Of a DNA stretch of 64,000 bases, positions 28,136-36,959 are shown one piece after another. Each line of letters begins with the position of its first letter. Position 1 is the stretch's first letter. Origin of the DNA: an uncultured Lachnospiraceae bacterium (lineage in GTDB: Bacteria; Bacillota; Clostridia; Lachnospirales; Lachnospiraceae); the NCBI GenBank assembly GCA_910587295.1, contig CAJULP010000005.1, positions 20,984 to 84,983 of the forward strand, given 5' to 3'. Position numbers and translations under genes: made by a program. The notes below the pieces were generated by a model. That model did not search any database. It was given only the letters and a program-made list of their open reading frames with translations, and was not told the DNA's origin.

Positions 28136-30634
28136 TTATACCGTTTTCTTCGGCATCACTACCTTATCCAAATGCCAGATTTCATCCACATACTCCTGAA
28201 TGGTCCTGTCAGAAGTAAACTTCCCGCAACATGCCACGTTCAAGATCGCGCTCTTTGCCCATCCCTTCTCATCACGGTAAGCTGCCTCCACCTTCTTTTG
28301 CGCTTCTGCATAAGCGCGGAAATCCTTGAGGATGAAATAGGTATCCGCCTTAGCAGTACTTATGGTATTAAGCAGGGAATTATACAATGTCCTGAACCGG
28401 TCAGGATCATTAGGAGCATAAGTTCCATTTATAAGCTGCATCAGTACTCTTCTTATATCCGGGTCATTGTTAAAGATCTCGTTGGGGTCATATCCGCCAT
28501 AATTTTCATAATTAATAACTTCGTCTGAAGACAGACCGAATATGACCGCATTTTCTTCCCCTACTTCTTCAACGATCTCTACGTTTGCACCATCCATGGT
28601 TCCGATGGTGATTGCGCCGTTTAACATGAACTTCATGTTCCCGGTGCCGGAAGCTTCCTTACTTGCCGTAGAAATCTGCTCGGAAACATCCGCCGCCGCA
28701 AAGATCATCTCCGCATTGGATACCCGGTAATTCTCAATAAATACCACTTTGATCTTCCCTTTGATGGCAGGGTCATTATTCACCACATTTGCCACGGAGT
28801 TGATCAGCTTAATGGTCATCTTTGCATTATAGTAACCTGCCGCCGCCTTTGCTCCAAAGATAAACGTTCTCGGATAGAAGTCCATCTCTGGGTTATCCTT
28901 AAGCTGGTTATACAGGTACATCACATGCAATATGTTAAGGAGCTGCCTTTTGTACTCGTGGAGCCGCTTTACCTGCACATCGAAGATAGATCTGGGATCA
29001 ACTTCCACGCCGTTATGTTCCAGAATGTACTGTGCCAGACGTACTTTATTCTGATACTTGATCTGCATAAACTCCTGCTGCGCCTTCTCGTCGTCCGCAT
29101 AAATCTTCAGCTTGGCAAGCCTTGGAAGATCCGTGATCCACTCATTCCCGATATGGTTCGTCACCCAGTCCGCAAGAAGAGGATTCCCGTGGAGCAGGAA
29201 ACGCCTCTGGGTAATCCCGTTGGTCTTGTTGTTAAACTTCTCGGGCATCATTTCATAGAAATCCTTAAGTTCCTGCTTTTTCAGGATTTCCGTGTGGAGC
29301 CTTGCAACACCGTTTACGGAATAACCGGCAGCGATCGCAAGGTGGGCCATCTTCACCTGCCCGTCATAAATGATCGCCATTTTACGGATCTTCTCCTGAT
29401 TTCCGGGATACAGTTCCTGTATCTTTAAAATAAACCTGCGGTTGATTTCTTCAATAATCTGGTAAATCCTGGGAAGCAGCCTTGAAAACAGCTCAATAGG
29501 CCATTTTTCCAACGCTTCCGACATAATCGTATGGTTGGTATACGCACAGGTCTTGGTGGTAACTTCCCATGCCTCATCCCATGTCAGATAATATTCATCC
29601 ATCAAGATCCTCATCAGCTCGGCAATCGCTACCGTAGGATGGGTATCATTTAACTGGAAGGTAACCTTCTCATAGAATTTACGCACGTCATCATGCTTAC
29701 GCATATATTTGGCAACCGCCGCCTGTACGGAAGCGGAGATAAAGAAATACTGCTGTTTTAAACGTAATTCCTTACCTGCATAATGGTTATCATTGGGATA
29801 AAGCACTTCCACAATGTTCTTCGCAAGATTTTCCTGTTCTACCGCCTTCTGGTAATCCCCCTTGTCAAAAGAATCCAGCCTGAAACATTCTACCGCCTCA
29901 GCATCCCAGATACGTAAGGTGTTCACAATCCCGCTGCCATAACCTACGATTGGAAGGTCGTAAGGGATTGCCTTAACACTCTGATACCCTTCCTGCATAA
30001 AATGGCTTCTTCCGTTCTCGTCAATCCGTACATTGACATAACCGCCAAACTTCACCTCTTTCGCATATTCCGGCCGCCGGAGCTCAAAAGGATTGCCGTC
30101 CACAAGCCAGTTATCAGGAACTTCTACCTGATATCCATCCCTGATCTCCTGCTTAAACATCCCGTAACGGTAACGGATTCCGCAGCCATATGCGGCATAC
30201 CCCAATGTGGCAAGGGAATCCAAAAAGCACGCCGCAAGACGCCCAAGACCGCCATTCCCCAAAGCCGCATCCGGTTCCTGATCTTCCACAACATTAAGAT
30301 CAAGCCCAAGCTCTTCCATGGCTTCCTTTACCGGCTTGTACGCCTGCAGATTGATGATATTATTGCCAAGGGCACGCCCCATCAAAAATTCCATGGACAA
30401 GTAATATACCATCTTGGGATCCTGTTTTTCAAATTCCTTCTGGCTGTTTAACCAATTATCAACCACGGCATCTTTGATCGCATAGGCTACCGCCTGGAAA
30501 ATCTGCTGTTGGCTCGCCTCTTCCAAGGTCTTTCTATATAGAGTTTTCACGTTATAAAGCACGCTTCTCTTAAACAAATCCTTGTCAAAAGTAAGCGCCG
30601 GCTTTTGAACTGGTTCTTTTACCTTTTTAACCAT
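28136..30634 (-). CDS. glgP: Glycogen/starch/alpha-glucan phosphorylase
   Basis: An 832-residue GT35 enzyme that releases glucose 1-phosphate from storage glucan with phosphate. Diagnostic segments are YYLSMEFLMGRAL near 75, ALGNGGLGRLAACFLDSL near 120, QLNDTHPTVAIAELMR near 340, and EASGTGNMKFMLNGA with the pyridoxal-phosphate lysine K668. Length is normal for the family. The ATG at 30634 follows GGAGGAG; the ORF opens upstream to 30772 but those codons have no ribosome site and run into ileS. No other glycogen gene is adjacent. It sits after ileS in the same direction with 89 bases between. Confidence 0.97.
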   Translation of the reverse strand: MVKKVKEPVQKPALTFDKDLFKRSVLYNVKTLYRKTLEEASQQQIFQAVAYAIKDAVVDNWLNSQKEFEKQDPKMVYYLSMEFLMGRALGNNIINLQAYKPVKEAMEELGLDLNVVEDQEPDAALGNGGLGRLAACFLDSLATLGYAAYGCGIRYRYGMFKQEIRDGYQVEVPDNWLVDGNPFELRRPEYAKEVKFGGYVNVRIDENGRSHFMQEGYQSVKAIPYDLPIVGYGSGIVNTLRIWDAEAVECFRLDSFDKGDYQKAVEQENLAKNIVEVLYPNDNHYAGKELRLKQQYFFISASVQAAVAKYMRKHDDVRKFYEKVTFQLNDTHPTVAIAELMRILMDEYYLTWDEAWEVTTKTCAYTNHTIMSEALEKWPIELFSRLLPRIYQIIEEINRRFILKIQELYPGNQEKIRKMAIIYDGQVKMAHLAIAAGYSVNGVARLHTEILKKQELKDFYEMMPEKFNNKTNGITQRRFLLHGNPLLADWVTNHIGNEWITDLPRLAKLKIYADDEKAQQEFMQIKYQNKVRLAQYILEHNGVEVDPRSIFDVQVKRLHEYKRQLLNILHVMYLYNQLKDNPEMDFYPRTFIFGAKAAAGYYNAKMTIKLINSVANVVNNDPAIKGKIKVVFIENYRVSNAEMIFAAADVSEQISTASKEASGTGNMKFMLNGAITIGTMDGANVEIVEEVGEENAVIFGLSSDEVINYENYGGYDPNEIFNNDPDIRRVLMQLINGTYAPNDPDRFRTLYNSLLNTISTAKADTYFILKDFRAYAEAQKKVEAAYRDEKGWAKSAILNVACCGKFTSDRTIQEYVDEIWHLDKVVMPKKTV

Positions 30635-30723
30635 AACTATCTCCTCCATTTTTTTCCTTTTTGGCTTATATCCAAACTTCATTTTACTACAGAACACCCC
30701 AAACCACAAGTAAAAGGGGGGAT

Positions 30724-33700
30724 TTAAACTTTTTCCACGCCGATGACCGCCTTTTCGCCGTTCACGTTCCACTCTTTTTCAATCGCAAGCCCCGCGTCTG
30801 TCAAGATCTCGTTGGCAAGTACTTTCCCTGAGATTGCATCCCTGTTTGCGTTTACGATCTCCGCCACCTTTGCATTACCGTTGATCGATACTTTGATATG
30901 GTCCATTACCTCAAACCCGGCTTCCTTCCGCATGGTCTGGATCTTGCTGATCACCTCATACACAAAGCCCTCTTCCACCAGTTCCGGCGTCAGGTTGGTA
31001 TCCAGCACTACCGTCGTATAGTTATCGGCTTCCGTGACAAACCCTGCCTTCTGGGCCACGTCGATAAGAAGGTCTTCCTCAGAAAGGGAGATTTCCACGC
31101 CGCTTACCTCAAACGTTAACGCACCCTTTGCTTTCAGTTCCTTCATGGCCTTAGTGCCGTCCACTTCTTCCAGATACTTTTTAATACCGCCAAGCTGTTT
31201 GCCGTACTTAGGGCCTACCGTGCGGAGCTGGGGCTTAAAGCTATAGCTGGTCAGATCGCTGACGTCATCTTTAAATACCACTTCTTTTACATTCAGTTCA
31301 TCCGCAATGATATCTACAAAATACTCATCCAGCTTATGAGGCGCCTTCACATACATGGTACCAATGGGCTGACGGTTCTTGATGTTTGCGGCATTCCGGG
31401 CTGCACGGCCCATGACTACGATATCCAGCACTTCCTCCATGCTCTCTTCCAGCTTTTCATCGATCATGGCCTCTTCCGCCTTCGGGAAATCGCACAGATG
31501 GATGCTCTCCGGTGCTTTTTTGTCATTGGTGCGCACCAGGTTCTGATAAATTTCTTCTGTCATGAAAGGAACCACCGGTGCGGCACACTTACTGATCTGC
31601 ACCAGTGCGGTATAAAGAGTCATGTATGCGTTGATCTTATCCTGCTCCATGCCCTTTGCCCAGAAGCGCTCCCTGCAGCGGCGCACATACCAATTGCTCA
31701 TCTCATCCACAAAATTATCCAAAACCCTTGCGGCTTCCGGCAGCCGGTAATTCTCCAAATGCCCATCCACCAGCTTGACCGCCGTATTTAGCTTAGACAA
31801 AAGCCACTTATCCATCACCGGCAGTTTATCATACTCCAAGGTGTACCTGGTGGCGTCAAAACCGTCAATATTGGCGTACAGGATAAAGAAGGCATAAGTA
31901 TTCCACAAGGTTCCAAGGAACTTCCTCTGTCCTTCCATCACCGCCTTACCATGGAAACGGTTAGGCAGCCAGGGGGCGGAATTGATCACAAAATACCACC
32001 GGATGGCGTCCGCTCCGTAAGTTGCCAGTGCGTCAAAGGGATCGATGGCATTTCCTTTACTCTTGCTCATCTTCTGCCCGTTCTCATCCTGCACATGACC
32101 AAGCACGATCACGTTCTCATAAGGCGATTTGTTAAACAAAAGCGTAGACTCCGCCATCAGAGAATAAAACCATCCTCTGGTCTGATCCACCGCCTCGGAA
32201 ATAAACTGTGCCGGGAACTGGGCTTCAAACAACTCTTTATTCTCAAACGGATAATGATGCTGTGCAAAAGGCATCGCCCCGGAGTCAAACCAGCAGTCGA
32301 TCACCTCCGGAACCCGCTTCATGGTCTTACCGCATTTCGGACAGGTACAGGTGATCTCGTCAATATACGGCCTGTGCAGCTCTACCGTCTTTGCCGCCGG
32401 GTTGCCGCTTAACCTTTCCAGTTCCTCCCTGGAACCGACAGACTCCTGATGCCCGCAGTCCTCACATTCCCAGATATTTAACGGCGTTCCCCAGTAACGG
32501 TTACGGGATACGCCCCAGTCCTGGATATTTTCCAGCCAGTTTCCAAAACGTCCTTCCCCAATGGATTCCGGGATCCAGTTGACTGTTTTATTGTTCCGCA
32601 CCAAGTCATCACGGACTGCCGTCATCTTGATAAACCAGGACTCCCTAGCATAGTAGATAAGAGGGGTGTCGCATCTCCAGCAGAAAGGATAGTCATGCTC
32701 AAATTTGGGTGCGGAGAAAAGCTTCCCTTCCTTATCCAGATCCACAAGGATATCCGGATCCGCATCTTTTACAAACTTTCCGGCATAAGGGGTTTCCGAA
32801 GTCATCTCGCCTTTCCCGTCTACAAACTGGACAAACGGCAGGTCATACTTACGCCCAACCTGTGCGTCGTCCTCACCAAACGCAGGCGCAATGTGGACGA
32901 TCCCGGTACCATCCGTCATTGTGACATAATTGTCACAAGTTACAAAATGCCCTTTTTTGTTCTGCTTCTTTGCAGCTTCTCCTGTGCAGACAAACAAAGG
33001 CTCATATTCCTTATATTCCAGATCCGTTCCCACATAGGTTTCCAATACTTCGTAAGCCGGGCTGCCTTCCTGTGCCAGAGAGCCCAGAACCGTATCAAGC
33101 AGCGCCTGGGCCATATAATAAGTATAGCCGTCCGCCGCCTTTACTTTCACATAGGTTTCCTCCGGATTTACACAAAGCGCCACGTTGGAAGGCAGCGTCC
33201 AGGGGGTGGTGGTCCAGGCAAGGAAATAAGCGTCCTCGCCAACTACTTTAAAACGCACTACCGCGGAACGTTCTTTCACCGCTTTGTACCCCTGTGCCAC
33301 TTCATGGGAAGAAAGGGGGGTTCCACACCTGGGACAGTAGGGCACAATCTTAAACCCTTTATAAAGAAGCCCTTTATCCCAGATCTGCTTTAACGCCCAC
33401 CACTCAGACTCAATGAAGTCATCATGGTAAGTCACATAAGGGTCATCCATATCCGCCCAGAATCCTACCGTGCCGGAAAAATCCTCCCACATACCTTTAT
33501 ATTTCCAGACACTTTCCTTACATTTACTGATAAACGGATCAAGACCATACTCCTCGATCTGCTCCTTCCCGTCAAGCCCAAGCAGCTTTTCCACTTCCAG
33601 TTCCACCGGAAGGCCATGGGTATCCCAGCCTGCCTTGCGGGGAACCATATACCCCTTCATAGTGCGGTACCTGGGGATCATATCCTTGATCACACGGGTC

Positions 33701-33879
33701 AGCACATGACCGATATGGGGCTTACCGTTCGCCGTGGGAGGGCCGTCATAAAAAGTATAGGTCGGCCCTTCCTTGCGGTTTTCCATACTTTTCCTGAAAA
33801 TATCATTTTCTTTCCAGAACTCTTCAATCCCTTTTTCACGGTCTACGAAATTTAAGTCTGTTGAAACTTTCTGATACAT
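30724..33879 (-). CDS. ileS: Isoleucyl-tRNA synthetase, long (type 2) form
   Basis: A 1051-residue class I synthetase. HIGH is H55-IGH in NGKPHIGHVL and KMSKS starts at K603 in QKMSKSKGN. Editing (CP1) segments such as LAWTTTPWTLPSNVALCVNP are present. Insertions such as FWADMDDPYVTYHDDFIESEWW and the overall length point to the eukaryote-like type 2 form; this form is associated in other bacteria with lower mupirocin sensitivity, which is family knowledge and not shown here. Two Cys-x2-Cys pairs (CPRCG, CEDCG) are present in the catalytic insertion. Controlled by the T-box upstream. Start MYQKV at 33879 after GGAAGAGAG. Confidence 0.97.
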   Translation of the reverse strand: MYQKVSTDLNFVDREKGIEEFWKENDIFRKSMENRKEGPTYTFYDGPPTANGKPHIGHVLTRVIKDMIPRYRTMKGYMVPRKAGWDTHGLPVELEVEKLLGLDGKEQIEEYGLDPFISKCKESVWKYKGMWEDFSGTVGFWADMDDPYVTYHDDFIESEWWALKQIWDKGLLYKGFKIVPYCPRCGTPLSSHEVAQGYKAVKERSAVVRFKVVGEDAYFLAWTTTPWTLPSNVALCVNPEETYVKVKAADGYTYYMAQALLDTVLGSLAQEGSPAYEVLETYVGTDLEYKEYEPLFVCTGEAAKKQNKKGHFVTCDNYVTMTDGTGIVHIAPAFGEDDAQVGRKYDLPFVQFVDGKGEMTSETPYAGKFVKDADPDILVDLDKEGKLFSAPKFEHDYPFCWRCDTPLIYYARESWFIKMTAVRDDLVRNNKTVNWIPESIGEGRFGNWLENIQDWGVSRNRYWGTPLNIWECEDCGHQESVGSREELERLSGNPAAKTVELHRPYIDEITCTCPKCGKTMKRVPEVIDCWFDSGAMPFAQHHYPFENKELFEAQFPAQFISEAVDQTRGWFYSLMAESTLLFNKSPYENVIVLGHVQDENGQKMSKSKGNAIDPFDALATYGADAIRWYFVINSAPWLPNRFHGKAVMEGQRKFLGTLWNTYAFFILYANIDGFDATRYTLEYDKLPVMDKWLLSKLNTAVKLVDGHLENYRLPEAARVLDNFVDEMSNWYVRRCRERFWAKGMEQDKINAYMTLYTALVQISKCAAPVVPFMTEEIYQNLVRTNDKKAPESIHLCDFPKAEEAMIDEKLEESMEEVLDIVVMGRAARNAANIKNRQPIGTMYVKAPHKLDEYFVDIIADELNVKEVVFKDDVSDLTSYSFKPQLRTVGPKYGKQLGGIKKYLEEVDGTKAMKELKAKGALTFEVSGVEISLSEEDLLIDVAQKAGFVTEADNYTTVVLDTNLTPELVEEGFVYEVISKIQTMRKEAGFEVMDHIKVSINGNAKVAEIVNANRDAISGKVLANEILTDAGLAIEKEWNVNGEKAVIGVEKV

Positions 33880-33907
33880 TTCTCTCTTCCTTTCTTAAAA
33901 TATGATA

Positions 33908-34031
33908 TAGAATCCTGCTTGCGGGATTCTACGCCTGTGGCGGGCCGCTTCAGCGGCATTCCGCTCCGCCGCAGTGCAATAATTACTTTCATCATGCAGG
34001 AAAGCAAAAAAGCTTTCTTATATGATGAAAG
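33908..34031 (-). repeat. Structured leader between T-box terminator and ileS start
   Basis: Three stems lie after the T-box terminator. CTTTCATCAT (33986-33995) pairs with ATGATGAAAG (34022-34031), enclosing GAAAGC/GCTTTC around six As. A GC-rich stem lies at about 33933-33975. TAGAATCC (33908-33915) pairs with GGATTCTA (33924-33931). The first stem shares a base with the terminator stem, so the two may compete. The GC-rich part looks like a repeated intergenic element, but only one copy is in the window. Confidence 0.6.
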
Positions 34032-34335
34032 CCCCGTCCGTAAAAAGGACGGGGCTAAGCTGCCACGTTTCACCACCTGTTTACCCATACGCACCGGTTC
34101 AAACGGCTTAATATGCTTTCCCATAACGGAGGATTCCGTCAGGACTTACTCACCCTGCGCCACCGGCATTAACCTGTCATCTGCGCTTTTATGTTTTCCG
34201 CCCTGCAGCTCGGAAGTGATCTTCGCTGTTTATTTACTGATACCGGCTTCCACCCTCTCCGGCTCGCTGTGATGTTCAAAAAACAGTTACTGTCTTCGTC
34301 ATTGCCTTTTCAAATACAAAGAACGTTACTATATG
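34031..34335 (-). promoter_or_regulatory. T-box riboswitch (tRNA-Ile sensing) in front of ileS
   Basis: Read on the minus strand, Stem I starts near 34300 with GACGAAGACAGTAA. It carries the distal GAGCCGGAGAGGGTGG and AAGCCGGT segments, and the specifier region GAAGATCACTTCCGAGC places ATC (34220-34218), an isoleucine codon, in the specifier position. The T-box-like sequence AGGTGGTGAAACGTGG (34078-34063) follows, a variant of the consensus AGGGTGGNACCGCG. The terminator GCCCCGTCC (34055-34047) / GGACGGGGC (34039-34031) comes next. When uncharged tRNA-Ile binds, the antiterminator forms and ileS is transcribed. Confidence 0.9.
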
Positions 34336-34406
34336 ATAAAAAATATACCATAAAAGGGGATTTGTCAAGTAGCTGCAAGGTTCTTAAAGCCCGGTAAATA
34401 AAAATA

Positions 34407-34435
34407 TTGTATTCTTTTCCCTTGTGAATTATAAT
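34407..34435 (+). promoter_or_regulatory. Promoter of the 145-residue orphan gene
   Basis: TTGTAT at 34407-34412, a 17-base spacer and TATAAT at 34430-34435, 39 bases before the ATG at 34475. Confidence 0.65.
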
Positions 34436-34474
34436 CTTGACAAGAAAAGATTCATCCGCGAAAGGGAACTACTT

Positions 34475-34912
34475 ATGAGTTGGAATGCAAATTGCCTGAA
34501 AGCACTCTCCAAAGCCGGTCTCTTCCAAAGCCCCGGCCACGAATCACGCTTTAACGAACTGATTTATTGTTTTTCTGATAAACCCTTTTTTACGAAAGGG
34601 CTGTGCAAATGTATGTACCTGTCCGCCTGGGATGAAGAGCACTTCGCAATCCTTCTGGAAATGCTTTCCTTCATGAGCCTTGGCAAAGAAAAAAATACCA
34701 AAGAAATGAGCGCAGTCGGAGATTCCCTTGCACAGGAACAGGAAAATGATGAATCCTATATCTATCGTCTATCCATTTCCTACTTAGAAAATACCAATTT
34801 TTTTCTGGAGAAAGGCGTGAAATTAAGCGAACGGACTGCTTACGTAATCAGCTGTGCCCAGCAGGCGGCGGCAATCATAGACCAACTGCCCGTTCCTTCT
34901 AAGGACACGTAA
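34475..34912 (+). CDS. Unrecognised 145-residue protein
   Basis: I do not recognise this family. The product is a soluble, mostly helical protein, rich in Leu, Ala and Glu, with three cysteines in the middle region (CFSDKPFFTKGLCKCMYL) and no membrane segment. ATG 34475 has AAAGGGA at 8 bases; an earlier GTG start at 34424 lies over the -10 box and is rejected. It stands alone with its own good promoter, divergent from the T-box/ileS unit and convergent with the exonuclease gene. Confidence 0.7.
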   Translation: MSWNANCLKALSKAGLFQSPGHESRFNELIYCFSDKPFFTKGLCKCMYLSAWDEEHFAILLEMLSFMSLGKEKNTKEMSAVGDSLAQEQENDESYIYRLSISYLENTNFFLEKGVKLSERTAYVISCAQQAAAIIDQLPVPSKDT

Positions 34913-34948
34913 CGCACGCCTGCCCTCACCTGTTCATCAGTTATGTAT

Positions 34949-35620
34949 TTATAAGTTTTCCGTATACCTGCAGGCCGGATACCCTCCGCACCCAAGAAAA
35001 TATCCAAACTTTCCTTTCCGCTTTAAAAGAAACTGCCCGCATTTTGGGCACTGTTTTATGTCATTTTTTCTCTTTTCCATTTCCCCGCCAAGACGTTCAT
35101 AAATGATCTGGTTCATCCGGCAGTCATTTAACGCCCGGTGGGCTCCTTTTGTCGAGACACCATAATATTCTGACAGATCTGTCAGTTTGTAATGTCCCAA
35201 TTCCGCAAGGCACATTCTGGCAAGGCTTAAGGTATCCACATAATTATTTTCCGGAACCTTTCCCCAGAACTTCTCACAATCCCGGTAAATAAACTTCATG
35301 TCAAAGGTATGGATATTATGCCCTACCAGCACATGATCCCCGATAAATCCAAGAAAATCCGCTAGCACTTTGTCAAATGCAGGGGCGTCTTTCACCATTT
35401 CATCGGTAATCCCGTTCACCATACTTGCCCTGTAAGGGATTGGGCACTTGGGGTTGACCAGAGAAGTAAACTCCTCCACCACCTGCCCCTTGCTTACTTT
35501 GACTGCCGATATCTCCACCACCTGATCGTTATAACAGGAGATTCCCGTTGTCTCAAGATCAAAGACTACGTAATCCGTAACATACTGATCCAGCTTTTTT
35601 CCTTTGTTTGTTCCAAGCAT
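34949..35620 (-). CDS. DEDDh 3'-5' exonuclease with C-terminal zinc ribbon
   Basis: A 223-residue protein. Exonuclease motifs: VVFDLETTG (D and E of motif I, about 19-27), VGHNIHTFDMKFI (motif II, about 98-110) and HRALNDCRMN (motif III, about 155-165), the layout of the DNA polymerase III epsilon family. After a short linker the tail reads CPKCGQFLLKRK and FGYFLGCGGYPACRY, a four-cysteine topoisomerase-type zinc ribbon that binds single-stranded DNA. The fused ribbon may hold the nuclease on DNA ends. It is 16 bases downstream of the HipA-like gene in the same direction and could be cotranscribed with it. Confidence 0.9.
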   Translation of the reverse strand: MLGTNKGKKLDQYVTDYVVFDLETTGISCYNDQVVEISAVKVSKGQVVEEFTSLVNPKCPIPYRASMVNGITDEMVKDAPAFDKVLADFLGFIGDHVLVGHNIHTFDMKFIYRDCEKFWGKVPENNYVDTLSLARMCLAELGHYKLTDLSEYYGVSTKGAHRALNDCRMNQIIYERLGGEMEKRKNDIKQCPKCGQFLLKRKGKFGYFLGCGGYPACRYTENL

Positions 35621-35636
35621 TTTAGCTCCCTTTCTC

Positions 35637-36455
35637 CTAACTCCGTTTCCCGAACAAATACCTATATTTTCTCCTCTGATTCATCAATATTATTTTTACC
35701 CTCCGCTTCGTCTCTTCCGGGTAAAATGGTTCTTCCAAAAGCAGCTTGTCAATTTCCTTTTCTCCATAGTAAAAACGGATCTGATTTCCATAAAATTGCT
35801 CTGCCAGATCCAACTGTTCATCAAAATCCTGGCAAAACGTTTTTGCCCTTACCGTTTCCATCAACTCATCTATATCCCCATGCAGCGGATAGTCCATCGT
35901 CGTGTCCGATAAAAGTGCCGCTCCATGATCAAAAATCGGACAATAATGATATTTTCCGGTCTCGTCCAGCAGCACCGCAATATTATGAGTATGCCTGTCC
36001 TCATTGAAAAACAATGCGTCAATGGTCAAAAGCTTATCAAGATAATACCCAAATCCTTCAAGTTGTGTCAATTCCGCCGCTTGTTCAGCCAGAAACCGCA
36101 GTCTGTCCGCATGTTCCGCAATCGAATAAACTGCTTTATTCAACCCTTCGCCCCGGGCACTTTGAAACAGCCGTTCTAACGTGATCAGTTTCCACCCTGG
36201 CGGCAGAAAATTCCGGCTTTTACATGCCCTGTACTTATTGGTCTTATACAATATTTCTTCCGTCTGATAAGACACATATTCCTCCGGTGCCAGACTGCTA
36301 TAGGCAAGAAGACCGGATACCAGATACTCTGCCAATCCTTCATATCCTGTATAATCAGCTTTATACCAGATTCCGCCGTCTTCCCACTTGAGCTGATTTC
36401 CTTTGGAAGACCGCCTTGCTTCCCCTTTGGTATTATGCTCAAATAATTCTACCAC
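35637..36455 (-). CDS. HipA-like kinase
   Basis: A 272-residue protein with the HipA/CtkA kinase layout. A nucleotide-loop-like KGNQLKWEDGGIWYKADYTG opens it (about 18-37). The catalytic segment FNEDRHTHNIAVL (about 150-162) holds the base Asp, the His and the metal Asn, and PIFDHGAAL (about 172-180) holds the second metal Asp. It is shorter than E. coli HipA (about 440) and lacks that protein's N-terminal domain. The gene starts 3 bases after the small gene at 36459-36830, with which it forms an operon under the promoter at 36875-36903. Whether it is a toxin or a signalling kinase cannot be told. Confidence 0.75.
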   Translation of the reverse strand: MVELFEHNTKGEARRSSKGNQLKWEDGGIWYKADYTGYEGLAEYLVSGLLAYSSLAPEEYVSYQTEEILYKTNKYRACKSRNFLPPGWKLITLERLFQSARGEGLNKAVYSIAEHADRLRFLAEQAAELTQLEGFGYYLDKLLTIDALFFNEDRHTHNIAVLLDETGKYHYCPIFDHGAALLSDTTMDYPLHGDIDELMETVRAKTFCQDFDEQLDLAEQFYGNQIRFYYGEKEIDKLLLEEPFYPEETKRRVKIILMNQRRKYRYLFGKRS

Positions 36456-36458
36456 GAT

Positions 36459-36830
36459 CTACCTCTCTATCCGAATCCAGAAATCGTCTTCCGCCATTCT
36501 CCCTTCCGTCTTTTCAATGATCATAAACGGATCGTAAAACGGCAGACCCAAGTCCTCCAAAACCAGTTTCATCTTATCTCTGGTCCTCGGGAAACACCTG
36601 GATTCCAGAAATGCCTCGTAATCCTCAAACGACGGACATTCTATTACCCCAAAAGCCCGGGCAATATAATCCTTCGTATAGTTGTGGATCTCCACCTTTC
36701 TGTTTTGCTCATCCACGTCAATGATCGTGGACACCTGATCCCCTGACATATACCAGAGCCTCAAAGGATATACTTTTTCAGGGATGGCAAATTCTCCCCA
36801 TGTTGTCTTTGGAACCGCATATTTGTCCAT
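36459..36830 (-). CDS. Partner of the HipA-like kinase, 123 residues, unknown
   Basis: I do not recognise the family. The product is soluble, acidic overall, with a beta-rich first half (EKVYPLRLWYMSGDQVSTII, KVEIHNYTKDYIARAF) and a helical C-terminus (FPRTRDKMKLVLEDLG). There is no helix-turn-helix of the HipB kind, so it is not an obvious HipB antitoxin. The stop is 3 bases before the kinase start and the pair has its own strong promoter, so it probably works with the kinase as its inhibitor, substrate or N-terminal domain in trans (inference). ATG 36830 has GGGGGAAGG upstream. Confidence 0.75.
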   Translation of the reverse strand: MDKYAVPKTTWGEFAIPEKVYPLRLWYMSGDQVSTIIDVDEQNRKVEIHNYTKDYIARAFGVIECPSFEDYEAFLESRCFPRTRDKMKLVLEDLGLPFYDPFMIIEKTEGRMAEDDFWIRIER

Positions 36831-36874
36831 AACCTTCCCCCAATCCGCCGCTGACCACGATAAGTCTTTTTCAC

Positions 36875-36903
36875 ATTATACCCTTAATTTAAGAGACTGT
36901 AAA
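36875..36903 (-). promoter_or_regulatory. Promoter of the HipA-like pair
   Basis: On the minus strand TTTACA (36903-36898), 17 bases and TATAAT (36880-36875). It begins just after the terminator of the sulfatase operon, separating the two units. Confidence 0.75.
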
Positions 36904-36917
36904 TCTATATAAAAGAA

Positions 36918-36934
36918 GCCGGTTCAAAACCGGC
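36918..36934 (-). terminator. Terminator of the sulfatase/importer operon
   Basis: GCCGGTT (36934-36928) and AACCGGC (36924-36918) on the minus strand around a 3-base loop, followed by TTCTTTT. It lies 26 bases after the sulfatase stop. Confidence 0.8.
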
Positions 36935-36959
36935 CTCGTCTTTACCTCTCTTTTACTTT

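Noticed and set aside
28136..30772. Longer glgP start at 30772
   Set aside because: The extra 46 codons lack a ribosome site and overlap the end of ileS; the ATG at 30634 has GGAGGAG.
33852..34124. A 90-residue minus-strand ORF in the ileS leader
   Set aside because: It lies over the T-box terminator and leader hairpins, has no ribosome site and no recognisable domain; the RNA structure explains the sequence.
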